Positions 1-7,450 of a stretch of DNA of 23,063 nucleotides are shown piece after piece (the stretch's first letter is position 1; every line of letters starts with the position of its first letter). The DNA comes from a virus: IMG/VR virus record IMGVR_UViG_3300015374_000063, positions 1 through 23,063 of that record. One strand, written 5' to 3'. The notes below the pieces were generated by a model, which was given only the letters and a program-made list of their open reading frames with translations, was not told where the DNA came from and did no database searches. A program made the position numbers and the translations under genes.

Positions 1-819
1 AAGGGGCAGACGGCGGAGGTGTTCACGCGTGTACGCAACTCGGTCGGTTCCAACAAGCGCCTGTCCTGGACAGACTTCGGTGTCGCTGACGGCCCGATGC
101 CGGACATCAACGACCTGGCACTCGCCAGGGCGACGAACCCTGCACTCGGCGGACGTCTCCAGCAGTCGGTGCTCGACCTCGAGCGCGAGATCCTCAGTCC
201 CGAGGGCTACGCCCGTGAGCGGTTCGGCTGGTGGGGCGACCCCGAGACCAAGAGCGATGGCGTCATGAACATCGGCAAGTGGGCGCGGATGGCCAAGCCG
301 AACGCCAAGCAACCCGACCGTGGCCTCGTCGTGATCGACGTGACGCCCAGCCGGCTCGAGTCCACCATCGGTGTCGCCGGCCCTGGCAAGGGCGGCAAGA
401 TCCTGCTGATCGAGAAGACGCGACCGGGCACCGACTGGGTCATTCCGAACCTGCTCAAGATGCTCGAGAAGCGCGACATCGTCGAGGTCGCGCTACACCC
501 GGGCGGGCAGGCCGGCGCGCTCATCCCGGAGCTGGTCAAGGCCGGCATCGAGTACGAGCTCATCAGCACGATGGAGCTCGGCCAGGCATGCGCCGCGTTC
601 CAGGTCGGCGTGAAGCGCGGCAAGTACATCCACGTCGGGCAGCCCGAGCTCGACGCCGCGGTCAAGAACGCGAAGACCCGCTACGCGTCCTCCGGTGAGA
701 CCGAGCTGTGGGACCGGCGTGACCGAACGATCAGCATCTCGCCCCTCGTGGCTGTCTCCGCCGCAGCGTTCCGCTGGGAGAAGCGCGACGACTACGACGT
801 GGAGGAGAGCTACCTGTGA
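1..819 (+). CDS. terL: Terminase large subunit, C-terminal part (partial at 5' end)
   Basis: The large terminase subunit is the DNA-packaging motor; its C-terminal nuclease domain cuts concatemeric phage DNA. The reading frame is open to base 1, so the gene starts left of the window and the N-terminal ATPase with its Walker motifs is absent here; the GTG at 19 is an internal valine. Visible family signatures are the NPALG motif, the SPEGYARERFGWW block that follows it, the VVIDVTP strand carrying a probable metal-binding Asp, and a late RDRTISISPLVAVSAAAF helix. These match actinophage terminases of the HK97-like type. It is followed by portal, protease and capsid genes, the normal packaging-head order. 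The assignment to a terminase is firm; the packaging type (cos or pac) cannot be judged from this part. Confidence 0.93.
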   Translation, partial: KGQTAEVFTRVRNSVGSNKRLSWTDFGVADGPMPDINDLALARATNPALGGRLQQSVLDLEREILSPEGYARERFGWWGDPETKSDGVMNIGKWARMAKPNAKQPDRGLVVIDVTPSRLESTIGVAGPGKGGKILLIEKTRPGTDWVIPNLLKMLEKRDIVEVALHPGGQAGALIPELVKAGIEYELISTMELGQACAAFQVGVKRGKYIHVGQPELDAAVKNAKTRYASSGETELWDRRDRTISISPLVAVSAAAFRWEKRDDYDVEESYL

Positions 820-836
820 CCAGAACGGGAGACGCC

Positions 837-998
837 ATGCGTACCAAGCTCCGCCAGATCCTCGCCGCCAGCTCGGGCCTCCAGGGTCTCGCCGGTGTCG
901 GCTGCGTCGCCGCCGGCGCACTGCTGCTGTGGGGTCCCGGCGTCGCGCTGCTCGTCGTCGGCGGATTCCTCCTGCTCGGCGCGTGGGGTAGTCGATGA
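837..998 (+). CDS. Small two-TM membrane protein between terminase and portal
   Basis: A 53-residue protein of unknown function. It has a basic N-terminus (MRTKLRQ) and two hydrophobic stretches at roughly residues 14-32 and 34-50 separated by a Gly-Pro turn, so it probably forms a membrane hairpin. I chose ATG 837 because GGGAGA at 827-832 lies 4 nt upstream; a GTG at 816 overlapping the terminase stop is in frame but has no better ribosome site. Its stop overlaps the portal start (ATGA at 995-998), so the two are probably translationally coupled. Small membrane proteins occur at this position in some actinophages, but I know no established role. A holin-like function is possible but unsupported by context, since the lysis genes lie 12 kb away. 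Confidence 0.7.
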   Translation: MRTKLRQILAASSGLQGLAGVGCVAAGALLLWGPGVALLVVGGFLLLGAWGSR

Positions 999-2161
999 CC
1001 TGGCCGTTCAGCGATCGGGCCGCCACCGTGCCCGAGCTGCTCGCCGAGCGCGTCGGCATGCGCATGAAGGGCGGCGGCGGTCGCGTCTCACGCGACCGCG
1101 CACTGCGTCACTCAGCCGTGTGGGCATGCCTGCGGTTGCGCGCTGACCTGATCTCCACCATGCCCGTCGACGTGTTCCGGCGAGTCGGCGGCGTGCAGGT
1201 CGAGCAGGCCAAGCCGCCGGTGATGATCACGCCCGGCGGCAAGGAAGTCCGCTGGATGCAGCACATGTACTCGAGCCAGTGGGACCTGGACTCGGTCGGC
1301 AACTCGGTCGGCGTGATCACTGCCGTCGACGGGCTCGGCCTGCCCGCACGTGTCGAGCTCGCGAACATGGACGAGGTCACGTTCATCGGCAAGGGCTCGA
1401 AGATCACCAAGGTCAAGATCGGGCAGACGACCTACGACTACTCGCAGATCTGGCACGAGAAGCAGTTCACCGTCTCTGGCGTGCCGATCGGTCTCTCGCC
1501 GATCGCCTATGCCGCGATGGGTCTCAACAGCGCCCTGTCCGCGATGGAGTTCGCGGCCGAGTGGTTCTCCAACTCGACAGTCCCGGGCGGTCACCTCAAG
1601 AACACAGCCAAGACGCTCAAGCGCGCCGAGGCTGCGCGCGTCAAGGAATCGTTCAAGGCCGCGGTGTCCACCGGCGACGTGTGGGTCAGCGGCAACGACT
1701 GGACCTACGACATGCTCTCGGCGAAGGCGTCCGAGGCCCAGTTCCTCGAGACGCAGCGAGCGTCGGTCCTGGACGTCTGCCGCTACCTGGGCGTGCCCGG
1801 CGACATGATCGACGCCGAGCTCCAGTCCGGTGCCGTCACGTACGCCAACATCACTCAGCGCAACCTCCAGCTGCTGATCATGAACATCGGCCCCGCGATC
1901 AGCCGCCGCGAAGAGGCGATCTCCGGTGGCTGGCTGCCGCAGCCGCGGTACATCAAGCTCAACACCTCCGCCCTCCTGCGCATGGACATCAAGTCCCGCT
2001 ACGAGGCGCACAAGGTCGCGATCGACTCGCGCATCTACCCACCGTCTCGGGCGCTCGACATGGAGAACATGGCGCCGCTGACCCCCGAGGAAAAGGCCGA
2101 GTTCGCGGAGCTGTTCCCGAACAAGGCCGCCACGCCCGCACTGCAAGGGAGCACCACATGA
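995..2161 (+). CDS. Portal protein (HK97 family)
   Basis: Portal proteins form the dodecameric ring at one capsid vertex through which DNA is packaged and the tail attached. The 388-residue length fits the HK97-type portal family. Supporting features are the early RDRALRHSAVWACLRLRADL segment typical of the family's N-terminus, a central stem region with PIGLSPIAYAAMGLNSALSAM, and the late NITQRNLQLLIMNIGPAISR helix followed by a region ending DMENMAPLTPEEKAEFAELF. The start ATG 995 overlaps the preceding stop and the stop overlaps the protease start at 2158. Position between terminase and prohead protease is canonical. Confidence is high. Confidence 0.93.
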   Translation: MTWPFSDRAATVPELLAERVGMRMKGGGGRVSRDRALRHSAVWACLRLRADLISTMPVDVFRRVGGVQVEQAKPPVMITPGGKEVRWMQHMYSSQWDLDSVGNSVGVITAVDGLGLPARVELANMDEVTFIGKGSKITKVKIGQTTYDYSQIWHEKQFTVSGVPIGLSPIAYAAMGLNSALSAMEFAAEWFSNSTVPGGHLKNTAKTLKRAEAARVKESFKAAVSTGDVWVSGNDWTYDMLSAKASEAQFLETQRASVLDVCRYLGVPGDMIDAELQSGAVTYANITQRNLQLLIMNIGPAISRREEAISGGWLPQPRYIKLNTSALLRMDIKSRYEAHKVAIDSRIYPPSRALDMENMAPLTPEEKAEFAELFPNKAATPALQGSTT

Positions 2162-2961
2162 GCGCGTTGGATCGCATCTTCGAGGCCGCCGCCGAGGCGC
2201 GCCAGACCCGCTACCCGGCACTCGCTGCCCGGCCGTCCGAGCGCCGCTGCTCCGAGGAGCAGGGGTCGCGCGCGGCCGCGCTCGTCCGCGCCGAGCGCAT
2301 CGAGATCCGCGAAGCCGGCGGCGACAGCGGACACCTGCACTTCACGGGCTTCGCGTCGGTCTACAACCGCGGGTACGAGATGTGGGACTGGGCCGGCCCA
2401 TACACCGAGCAGGTGGTCTCCGGCGCCGGCGCGACGTCTCTGGCTCGGTCCGACCTCGACGTGCCGCTGGTACTCGCGCACGATTCACTGCGCCGCATCG
2501 CCCGCACCACGAACGGCAGCCTCACGCTGACCGAGCAGACGATCGACGACGTCGAGGGCCTGTACGTCGACGCGCCCGAGCTCGACGCCACCGACGTCGA
2601 CGTGGCATACATCGCGCCCAAACTGCGCTCCGAGCTCGTTGACGAGATGTCGTTCCGGTTCATGATCGTCGCCGGTGCGTGGTCCTCAGACTGGATGGAG
2701 TTCCACATCGAGGAGTACGACATCCACCGCGGCGACGTCGCGATCGTCGGCTACGGCGCCAACCCGTTCACCCAGGGCGCCGGCCTGCGTGGCGCGCAGA
2801 TGCCCAAGCTCGAGGATCTCACCGAGCCGAAGCTGCGCGACCTGGAGAACGCACTCCACGCCGAGCGCAAGCGTCGCGACGGCCAGGTGACGTCGTCGAT
2901 GAGCTTCGAGCAGCTCGACTCCATCGACCGCTCGTCGATGCTCGCGCCCGTCGCCCTCTGA
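2158..2961 (+). CDS. Prohead protease (HK97 gp4 / S78 family)
   Basis: This 267-residue protein is the likely capsid maturation protease, which removes the scaffolding (delta) part of the capsid precursor inside the prohead. The family uses a His-Ser-Glu-type active site; visible candidates are His108 in VPLVLAHDSLRRIART and Ser165 in DEMSFRFMI, the two best conserved S78 blocks. A folded core spans about residues 45-215; the rest is a charged tail (EPKLRDLENALHAERKRRD) that may be a coiled coil serving as a scaffold or targeting element. ATG 2158 overlaps the portal stop and has AAGGGAG about 6 nt upstream. It is directly followed by the capsid gene, whose N-terminus looks like a delta domain, as expected. 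Confidence 0.9.
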   Translation: MSALDRIFEAAAEARQTRYPALAARPSERRCSEEQGSRAAALVRAERIEIREAGGDSGHLHFTGFASVYNRGYEMWDWAGPYTEQVVSGAGATSLARSDLDVPLVLAHDSLRRIARTTNGSLTLTEQTIDDVEGLYVDAPELDATDVDVAYIAPKLRSELVDEMSFRFMIVAGAWSSDWMEFHIEEYDIHRGDVAIVGYGANPFTQGAGLRGAQMPKLEDLTEPKLRDLENALHAERKRRDGQVTSSMSFEQLDSIDRSSMLAPVAL

Positions 2962-2965
2962 TCTT

Positions 2966-2985
2966 CCTCAGCCGACCGGCTGAGG
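2966..2985 (+). terminator. Hairpin between protease and capsid genes
   Basis: A perfect 8-bp stem (CCTCAGCC / GGCTGAGG) with a 4-nt loop begins 5 nt after the protease stop. It is followed only by GATTT, so the T-tract is weak. It may be a partial terminator, a processing site or an mRNA-stabilising hairpin upstream of the highly expressed capsid gene. The remaining 114 nt before the capsid start hold no convincing gene; I see only the capsid ribosome site and one copy of a short imperfect repeat. Confidence 0.5.
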
Positions 2986-3060
2986 GATTTGCCCACCGCC
3001 TCCACGTAGGAGTTCGCGCACGCTTCGGCCTGCCCGGCACCACCGCCTGATCGCCAAGGG

Positions 3061-3174
3061 CTGACCCATCGCAACACCTACCGAAAGGACACCCTGATCA
3101 TGAAGATCAAGGAGCTGATCGAGCAGGTTCGGGCCGGCATGGCCGCGAAGCTGACCGATCGCAACACCCACCGA
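3061..3174 (+). repeat. 24-nt imperfect direct repeat flanking the capsid start
   Basis: The 24-mer at 3061-3084 (in the leader) and the one at 3151-3174 (capsid codons 18-25) agree at 22 of 24 positions, differing only at positions 7 and 18; both share the core ATCGCAACACC. They are exactly 90 nt apart. Sequence beyond the repeat is not duplicated. It could be a remnant of a small duplication or chance similarity. Confidence 0.5.
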
Positions 3175-4524
3175 GGCGTCATCGAGTCGGTTCGCACCGC
3201 GTGTGCTGCCGAGTCGAACCGCCAGCCCACCGAGGCGGAGGCCGACAAGGTCCGCGCAGCGGAGGCCGCGATCAAGGACATCGACGGCGAGCTCGAGGTC
3301 ATGCAGCGCCAGATCGACGAGTACGAGGACGAGCAGCGTCGCGATGACGCCGCCGACCGCCTCGCACGCCAGGTCAACCCCAGCGGTGCACCCGCCGGCG
3401 GCCAGGAGCGCGAGCGCAACCTCGAGGTCAACGAGCGCCGCCCGTACACCAAGGACAGCGATCGCAACGGCAAGCAGTTCCTGCGCGACGTCGCGAACCA
3501 GTTCCTGTACGGCGCCGGCGCTGCCGACGCCAACGAGCGCCTCGGCGCTCACATGCAGGCCGAGCGGGCGGAGCGTGGCGACCAGCTCGACCGCGCCGCC
3601 GGCACGGGCGCCTTCGCCGGCCTCGTGGTCCCGCAGTACCTGACCGACCTGTACGCGCCCAAGGCGCGCCCGGGCCGGCCGTTCGCGGACGCCTGCCGGC
3701 ACCACGACCTCCCCGAGGAGGGCATGACCGCCTACATCGGCAAGGTCACGACGGGCACCACGACCGACGTCCAGGCCGCGGAGTTCGACACCGCCAACGA
3801 GACCGACATCGACGACACGCTGATGTCGATCCCGATCCAGACCAACGCGGGCTCGCAGACGATCTCGCGCCAGGCACTGGAGCGCGGCGTCGGCGTCGAG
3901 GGCACCACGATGGAGGACCTGTTCGCGGCCTACGCCACGACGCTCGACAACAAGCTGCTGAACCAGGCCACCAACGGCCTGACGAACGTGGCCACGTCGA
4001 TCGCCTACACCGACGCCAGCCCGACCGCCCCGGAGCTGTACCCCAAGCTCCTCCAGGCGCCGGCGCAGGCCGAGGCGGCGCTGCTCAACCAGTCGCAGGG
4101 TGACCTCATCGCGGTCATGAACTCCCGGCGCTGGTACTGGCTGCAGAGCCAGCTCACCTCGACCTGGCCGATGTTCGGCCAGTCGGGCATCCCCGCGCAG
4201 AACGGAGGCCTGAGCTACAACGAGAAGTACGGCTCCGGCTTCCGCGGGGTCCTGCCGTCCGGTGCTCCGGTGATCGTCGACAACAACGTCGCGACCAACC
4301 TGGGCGCCGGCACCAACGAGGACGAGATCTACTTCGGCGCCCAGTCGGAGCTCCACCTCTGGGAGGACCCCGACGCGCCGATGCTGCTGCGTGCCGAGCA
4401 GTCGCAGGTCAAGAAGCTGGCGGTCGACTTCGTCGCCTACGGCTACTTCGCCTACACGTTCGTGCGTCGTCCGCACGCGCAGAAGATCAACGGCACCGGA
4501 CTGGTCACGCCGGCCTTCGTCTAG
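3100..4524 (+). CDS. Major capsid protein with N-terminal delta (scaffolding) domain
   Basis: This 474-residue protein is the HK97-fold major capsid subunit. Residues 1 to about 120 are charged and helical (probable coiled coil at about 46-90), resembling the fused delta scaffold removed by the prohead protease. The shell-forming part follows, with GTGAFAGLVVPQYLTDLYAP near residue 170, an E-loop-like region with repeated TTGTTTDVQA, a spine-helix region around TTMEDLFAAYATTLDNKLLN, and a late DEIYFGAQSELHLWEDP strand common in the family. The start ATG 3100 has GAAAGGA about 10 nt upstream. Hairpins precede and follow the gene. I cannot fix the cleavage site; it should lie roughly between residues 110 and 165. 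Confidence 0.92.
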   Translation: MKIKELIEQVRAGMAAKLTDRNTHRGVIESVRTACAAESNRQPTEAEADKVRAAEAAIKDIDGELEVMQRQIDEYEDEQRRDDAADRLARQVNPSGAPAGGQERERNLEVNERRPYTKDSDRNGKQFLRDVANQFLYGAGAADANERLGAHMQAERAERGDQLDRAAGTGAFAGLVVPQYLTDLYAPKARPGRPFADACRHHDLPEEGMTAYIGKVTTGTTTDVQAAEFDTANETDIDDTLMSIPIQTNAGSQTISRQALERGVGVEGTTMEDLFAAYATTLDNKLLNQATNGLTNVATSIAYTDASPTAPELYPKLLQAPAQAEAALLNQSQGDLIAVMNSRRWYWLQSQLTSTWPMFGQSGIPAQNGGLSYNEKYGSGFRGVLPSGAPVIVDNNVATNLGAGTNEDEIYFGAQSELHLWEDPDAPMLLRAEQSQVKKLAVDFVAYGYFAYTFVRRPHAQKINGTGLVTPAFV

Positions 4525-4531
4525 GCCGTCT

Positions 4532-4575
4532 GAGGCGCCCGGCTCTCGCCCCTGCACACGAGAGCCGGGCGCCTC
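4532..4575 (+). terminator. Long GC-rich hairpin downstream of the capsid gene
   Basis: A perfect 17-bp stem (GAGGCGCCCGGCTCTCG with its exact complement at 4559-4575) encloses a 10-nt loop and starts 7 nt after the capsid stop. It is followed by CCCCCG rather than a T-tract, so it may act as a leaky terminator or 3' stability element that raises capsid mRNA relative to downstream genes. Confidence 0.65.
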
Positions 4576-4624
4576 CCCCGCACCACCCAGCACGCCCATT
4601 ACCCGCTCACGAAGGAGCATCAGC

Positions 4625-5053
4625 ATGGCTGCAAAGAACAAGCCGGCCGCCAAGAAGGCGGCCGCAGCGCCCAAGTCGCAGACGCCGGATACGCCGCCTC
4701 CGGCCAACCCCGACGCCCACCCCAACGCCGCCGAGGTCCAGGCCGCAGCGGCTGCCGAGGCCGCGGAGGCCGCGCAGAAGGCTGAGCAGGCCGAGCGCGA
4801 GGCGCAGGCTGCCGCAGCAGCGGTAGCTGACGAGGCGGCCAAGGCGGCCGCTGTCCACCGGTCGACGGAGAGCGACGAGCCTGTCGGTTCCGCCGCCTGG
4901 CGTCGCGCCGACGACCTGCGGGCGCTCGAGGAGGAGCGCGACGCCTGCAAGGCCGCCAAGAAGGACGACCGGGTCAAGGAGATCGAGTCGCAGATCAAGC
5001 GGCTCAAGAGCCTCCCGATCGGCCGCACGGCGCCGAAGCGCGGCCAGGCGTAA
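4625..5053 (+). CDS. Ala/Lys-rich coiled-coil protein of the head module
   Basis: A 142-residue protein without a recognised enzymatic domain. Residues 1-35 are low-complexity Lys/Ala/Pro (AAKKAAAAPKSQTPDTPPP), residues about 38-80 are a long Ala/Glu helix (AEAAEAAQKAEQAEREAQ), and the C-terminus is a charged helical pair ending in VKEIESQIKRLKSLP. The start ATG 4625 has a strong GAAGGAG site at 4611-4617. Small Ala-rich helical proteins are common between capsid and connector genes in actinophages, but I know no proven role. A minor head or scaffold-associated component is an inference from position. Low complexity makes similarity-based assignment unreliable. Confidence 0.8.
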   Translation: MAAKNKPAAKKAAAAPKSQTPDTPPPANPDAHPNAAEVQAAAAAEAAEAAQKAEQAEREAQAAAAAVADEAAKAAAVHRSTESDEPVGSAAWRRADDLRALEEERDACKAAKKDDRVKEIESQIKRLKSLPIGRTAPKRGQA

Positions 5054-5056
5054 GCG

Positions 5057-5647
5057 ATGCCCGACTACTTCGCGCTCGATGAGCTGCGCGCACTGCCCGA
5101 CATGGAGGACGACACCCGCTTCTCCGACGAGCGGTGCGAGGCGGCGGCGGCGTACATCGTCTCCACCATCGAGCGCGAGGTCGGGACATCGTTCATCGGT
5201 CGGCCCGTCACTGGTGAGATCCACAGTGGCGGGCACGACCGCATCCTCCTCGATCACCCGTTCGTCCTGTCGGTCACGAAGGTCGTGTGCAACGGCGTCG
5301 AATACACGACGGGCCTGTCGTTCAAGGCCGGCGTCGTGTCGAGGGTGTCAGGCTCCACCCGTCTGGACTGGGCACCCGGCATCGACAACGTCGCCGTCGA
5401 CTACGTCAAGGGCTACTCCACAGAGCCGCCCGACGACGTCAAGGAGCAGGCGCTCCAGGGCACCCGGGCGCACCTGATCGCCCGCGACGGCGACTCGGAC
5501 ATCAGCGACCGCCGCACATCCCTGTCGACCGAGCTCGGCGTGGAGAACTTCATCGTGGCCGGCCTCGAGCACCCAACCGGCTACCCGGAGGTCGACGCGA
5601 TGATCCTCGGTTGGAAAGAGCAGCTCGACGTGCACGGGTTCGCCTGA
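5057..5647 (+). CDS. Head-tail connector / adaptor protein (HK97 gp6-like)
   Basis: A 196-residue protein that probably forms the adaptor ring under the portal. The N-terminal helical part (LDELRALPDMEDDTRFSDER, then AAAYIVSTIEREVG) followed by a beta-rich middle (HDRILLDHPFVLSVTKVVCNG) and the VDYVKGYSTEPPDDVKEQAL block is the characteristic arrangement of gp6/SPP1 gp15-like adaptors. The C-terminus ends with a helix resembling PEVDAMILGWKEQ, also usual in this family. Start ATG 5057 lies 3 nt after the upstream stop without a strong Shine-Dalgarno site, suggesting coupling. Position after the capsid agrees. The exact connector class cannot be separated by eye. Confidence 0.82.
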   Translation: MPDYFALDELRALPDMEDDTRFSDERCEAAAAYIVSTIEREVGTSFIGRPVTGEIHSGGHDRILLDHPFVLSVTKVVCNGVEYTTGLSFKAGVVSRVSGSTRLDWAPGIDNVAVDYVKGYSTEPPDDVKEQALQGTRAHLIARDGDSDISDRRTSLSTELGVENFIVAGLEHPTGYPEVDAMILGWKEQLDVHGFA

Positions 5648-6093
5648 TGGCCGGCTCAATCCTCGTCGCAGTACGCAAGGAGCTCACGACCCGACTCGGC
5701 CAACTGAAGCCGCTCTCGGGCGTCGAGGTCGGGTACGCCTGGAAGGGCAGCTCCAAGAAGCGGGAGAAGATCTTCACCCGCCGCGGCCGCTTCACGCACG
5801 ACGTCGCCGGCATGCGCGCCGGCCGCAACTTCCGCAACGAGACGGGCCGGTTCGAGCTCGTCATCCTCGTCCAAGGTGTCGGCCGCGACGTGGGCTGGAC
5901 CTCCGATCGCGCCATGGAACTCGGGGTGGCGTGCGAGGAGTTCATCGCCGACCACAAGAGCGACGAGCTCGGCGTCCTTGGCCTCCAGACGCTCATCGTC
6001 GACGGCGAGGGCGAGGTCAACGAGATCAGCGCTGACCGCAGCACGTGGGCGGAGATCGCTTACCCCATCACCTACACAGCTCGACTCACCTAG
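5647..6093 (+). CDS. Probable tail terminator / head-tail joining protein
   Basis: A 148-residue protein whose ATG 5647 overlaps the connector stop by one base (TGATG), suggesting coupled translation. It has an N-terminal helix (ILVAVRKELTTRLGQL), several beta strands (RFELVILVQGVG), a second helix (RAMELGVACEEFIADHKSDEL), and closing strands with the order strand-helix-strand typical of phage tail terminator proteins, which cap the tail tube and set the head-tail joint. It lies in the right place, between adaptor and major tail gene. No individual residue is diagnostic, so a head-closure protein is an alternative. Confidence in a real gene is very high; in the exact role, moderate. Confidence 0.7.
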   Translation: MAGSILVAVRKELTTRLGQLKPLSGVEVGYAWKGSSKKREKIFTRRGRFTHDVAGMRAGRNFRNETGRFELVILVQGVGRDVGWTSDRAMELGVACEEFIADHKSDELGVLGLQTLIVDGEGEVNEISADRSTWAEIAYPITYTARLT

Positions 6094-6106
6094 GAAGGAC
6101 TGACCC

Positions 6107-6484
6107 ATGAAGGTCAAGTACATCGGCCCGTTCGAGGAGATCGAGCTCGCCAACCACAAGGGCACCGTCAAGCGGGGCGACGAGATCGACGTCGAGCAGC
6201 CGTTCGGCGAGTCCCTGCTCGATCAGGTCGACAACTTCGAGCCCGCCGACAAGGCCGCCGAGGACTACCTCAAGGCCAAGGCGGCCGAGGCTGAGAAGGC
6301 CGCGCAGCAGGCGGCCGAGGCAGCAGTCGCCCGTGAGCTCGCGTCGCGCGGCCTCTCGGACAAGTCGACGGTGGCCGAGCTCAAGAAGTACGCCGACGAC
6401 AACGGCATCGAGCTCGGCGACGCCACCACCAAGCCCCAGCTGATCGCAGCGATCACCGGGACCGACCAGATCAAGGAGTCCTGA
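6107..6484 (+). CDS. Small protein with C-terminal SAP/HeH-like helical domain
   Basis: A 125-residue protein with a short N-terminal beta part (MKVKYIGPFEEIEL, a segment typical of small phage structural proteins), a Lys/Ala/Glu-rich helix at about 48-80, and a C-terminal helix-extended loop-helix segment, STVAELKKYADDNGIEL followed by TKPQLIAAI, resembling SAP, HeH or Rho-N domains. Such domains often bind nucleic acid but are also common in small structural phage proteins. AGGAAGG at 6091-6097 sits 9 nt before ATG 6107. It lies between the putative tail terminator and the major tail gene. The role is unknown; a head-tail junction or DNA-binding function is inference only. Confidence 0.78.
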   Translation: MKVKYIGPFEEIELANHKGTVKRGDEIDVEQPFGESLLDQVDNFEPADKAAEDYLKAKAAEAEKAAQQAAEAAVARELASRGLSDKSTVAELKKYADDNGIELGDATTKPQLIAAITGTDQIKES

Positions 6485-6485
6485 C

Positions 6486-7448
6486 ATGGGCGCGTTCGAT
6501 TTCCAGCTCGGCGTGGTCGACGAGGTCACGTTCAACACGGCCCCCGTGGTGTCGCGGTTCTTCGAGTACAACTCGCCCGTCATGCCGATCAAGGCCATCG
6601 CTGGGCGCACTGAGGGCAACCCGCTGCGCGTGGGATCTCGTGCCCGCCGGCAGAACCGGGCGATCCCGTTCTTCGACCACGGCGAGGGAACGCTCCCGTT
6701 CGACGCCATGGACAAGGGCCTCGGGTTCTGGCTCAAGCACATGCTGCCGCACGTCGTCACGACCGGCGCCGGGCCCTACGTCCACACCGCGACGGAGGGC
6801 ACCTCCTCGGAGTCGATGGGCAAGTCGTTCGCCGCCCAGGTCAACGTCCCGTTCCACCCGAGCGGCACCGACCAGGCGTTCACGTTCTCCGGCGGCAAGG
6901 TCACCCAGTGGTCGCTGGAGAACACCGTCAAGGAGATGCTCAAGTGCGAGCTCGGCGTGTGGTTCGCCGGCATGACGACTGCGACCGCCAAGGCCGCGGC
7001 GTCGTACCCGGCGAGCATGAACGATTTCCACTGGGGCGGCTGCGTCGTCAGCATCGGCGGCGGCGCGTTCGACGTGACCGACATCAAGATCGAGGTCAAC
7101 CTCAACCCCGACGTCGAGCGTCCCGCACTTCGCGGCAACACCGCGGCGAAGGAGCCCACGCCGGGCCCGCTCGAGGTGTCGTGGGCGCTGGAGGCTGACT
7201 TCGACTCCCTCGCCCAGTGGAACCGCGTGCACGCCACCACGCCCTCGGGCCTGTCGGCGTCGATCTCCGCGGTCTGGACCAACGGCGCATCGTCGCTGAC
7301 GGCCACCATCCCCGCGGGCCGGTTCGACGAGATCGAGCACGGCGGCGACGAGGGCGCTGTCACGCAGTCGTTCTCCGGAATCGGAGAGTTCGACGGCACC
7401 AACAGCCCGATCACCCTGGCGTACGTCACCACCGACGCCACGCCGTAG
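6486..7448 (+). CDS. Major tail protein (tail tube subunit)
   Basis: A 320-residue beta-rich protein, very probably the tube subunit of a long flexible tail. It begins with the GAFDFQLGVVDEVTFNTAPV pattern seen in actinophage tube proteins, followed by conserved NSPVMPIKAIAGRTEGNPLR and a glycine-rich barrel. The C-terminal part contains EVNLNPDVERPALRGNTAAK and a final barrel half. AAGGAG at 6473-6478 precedes ATG 6486. Position directly upstream of a gp10-like gene and the chaperone genes that always precede the tape measure supports the call. Its length is greater than a minimal single-domain tube protein, leaving room for a second beta domain. Confidence 0.88.
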   Translation: MGAFDFQLGVVDEVTFNTAPVVSRFFEYNSPVMPIKAIAGRTEGNPLRVGSRARRQNRAIPFFDHGEGTLPFDAMDKGLGFWLKHMLPHVVTTGAGPYVHTATEGTSSESMGKSFAAQVNVPFHPSGTDQAFTFSGGKVTQWSLENTVKEMLKCELGVWFAGMTTATAKAAASYPASMNDFHWGGCVVSIGGGAFDVTDIKIEVNLNPDVERPALRGNTAAKEPTPGPLEVSWALEADFDSLAQWNRVHATTPSGLSASISAVWTNGASSLTATIPAGRFDEIEHGGDEGAVTQSFSGIGEFDGTNSPITLAYVTTDATP

Positions 7449-7450
7449 CC

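Noticed and set aside
1-30. GTG at 19 as start of the terminase gene
   Set aside because: The frame is open to base 1, and the terminase lacks its ATPase half, so the true start lies before the window.
1112-2221. 369-codon minus-strand frame opposite the portal gene
   Set aside because: It is rich in Arg, Gly and His with no recognisable domain and is a mirror of the portal gene.
2968-5028. 686-codon open frame on the minus strand across the capsid region
   Set aside because: It lies opposite the capsid gene, has low-complexity Ser/Ala and Arg/Gly composition, and its third-position pattern is that of antisense in a high-G+C genome. The plus-strand frames carry clear families.
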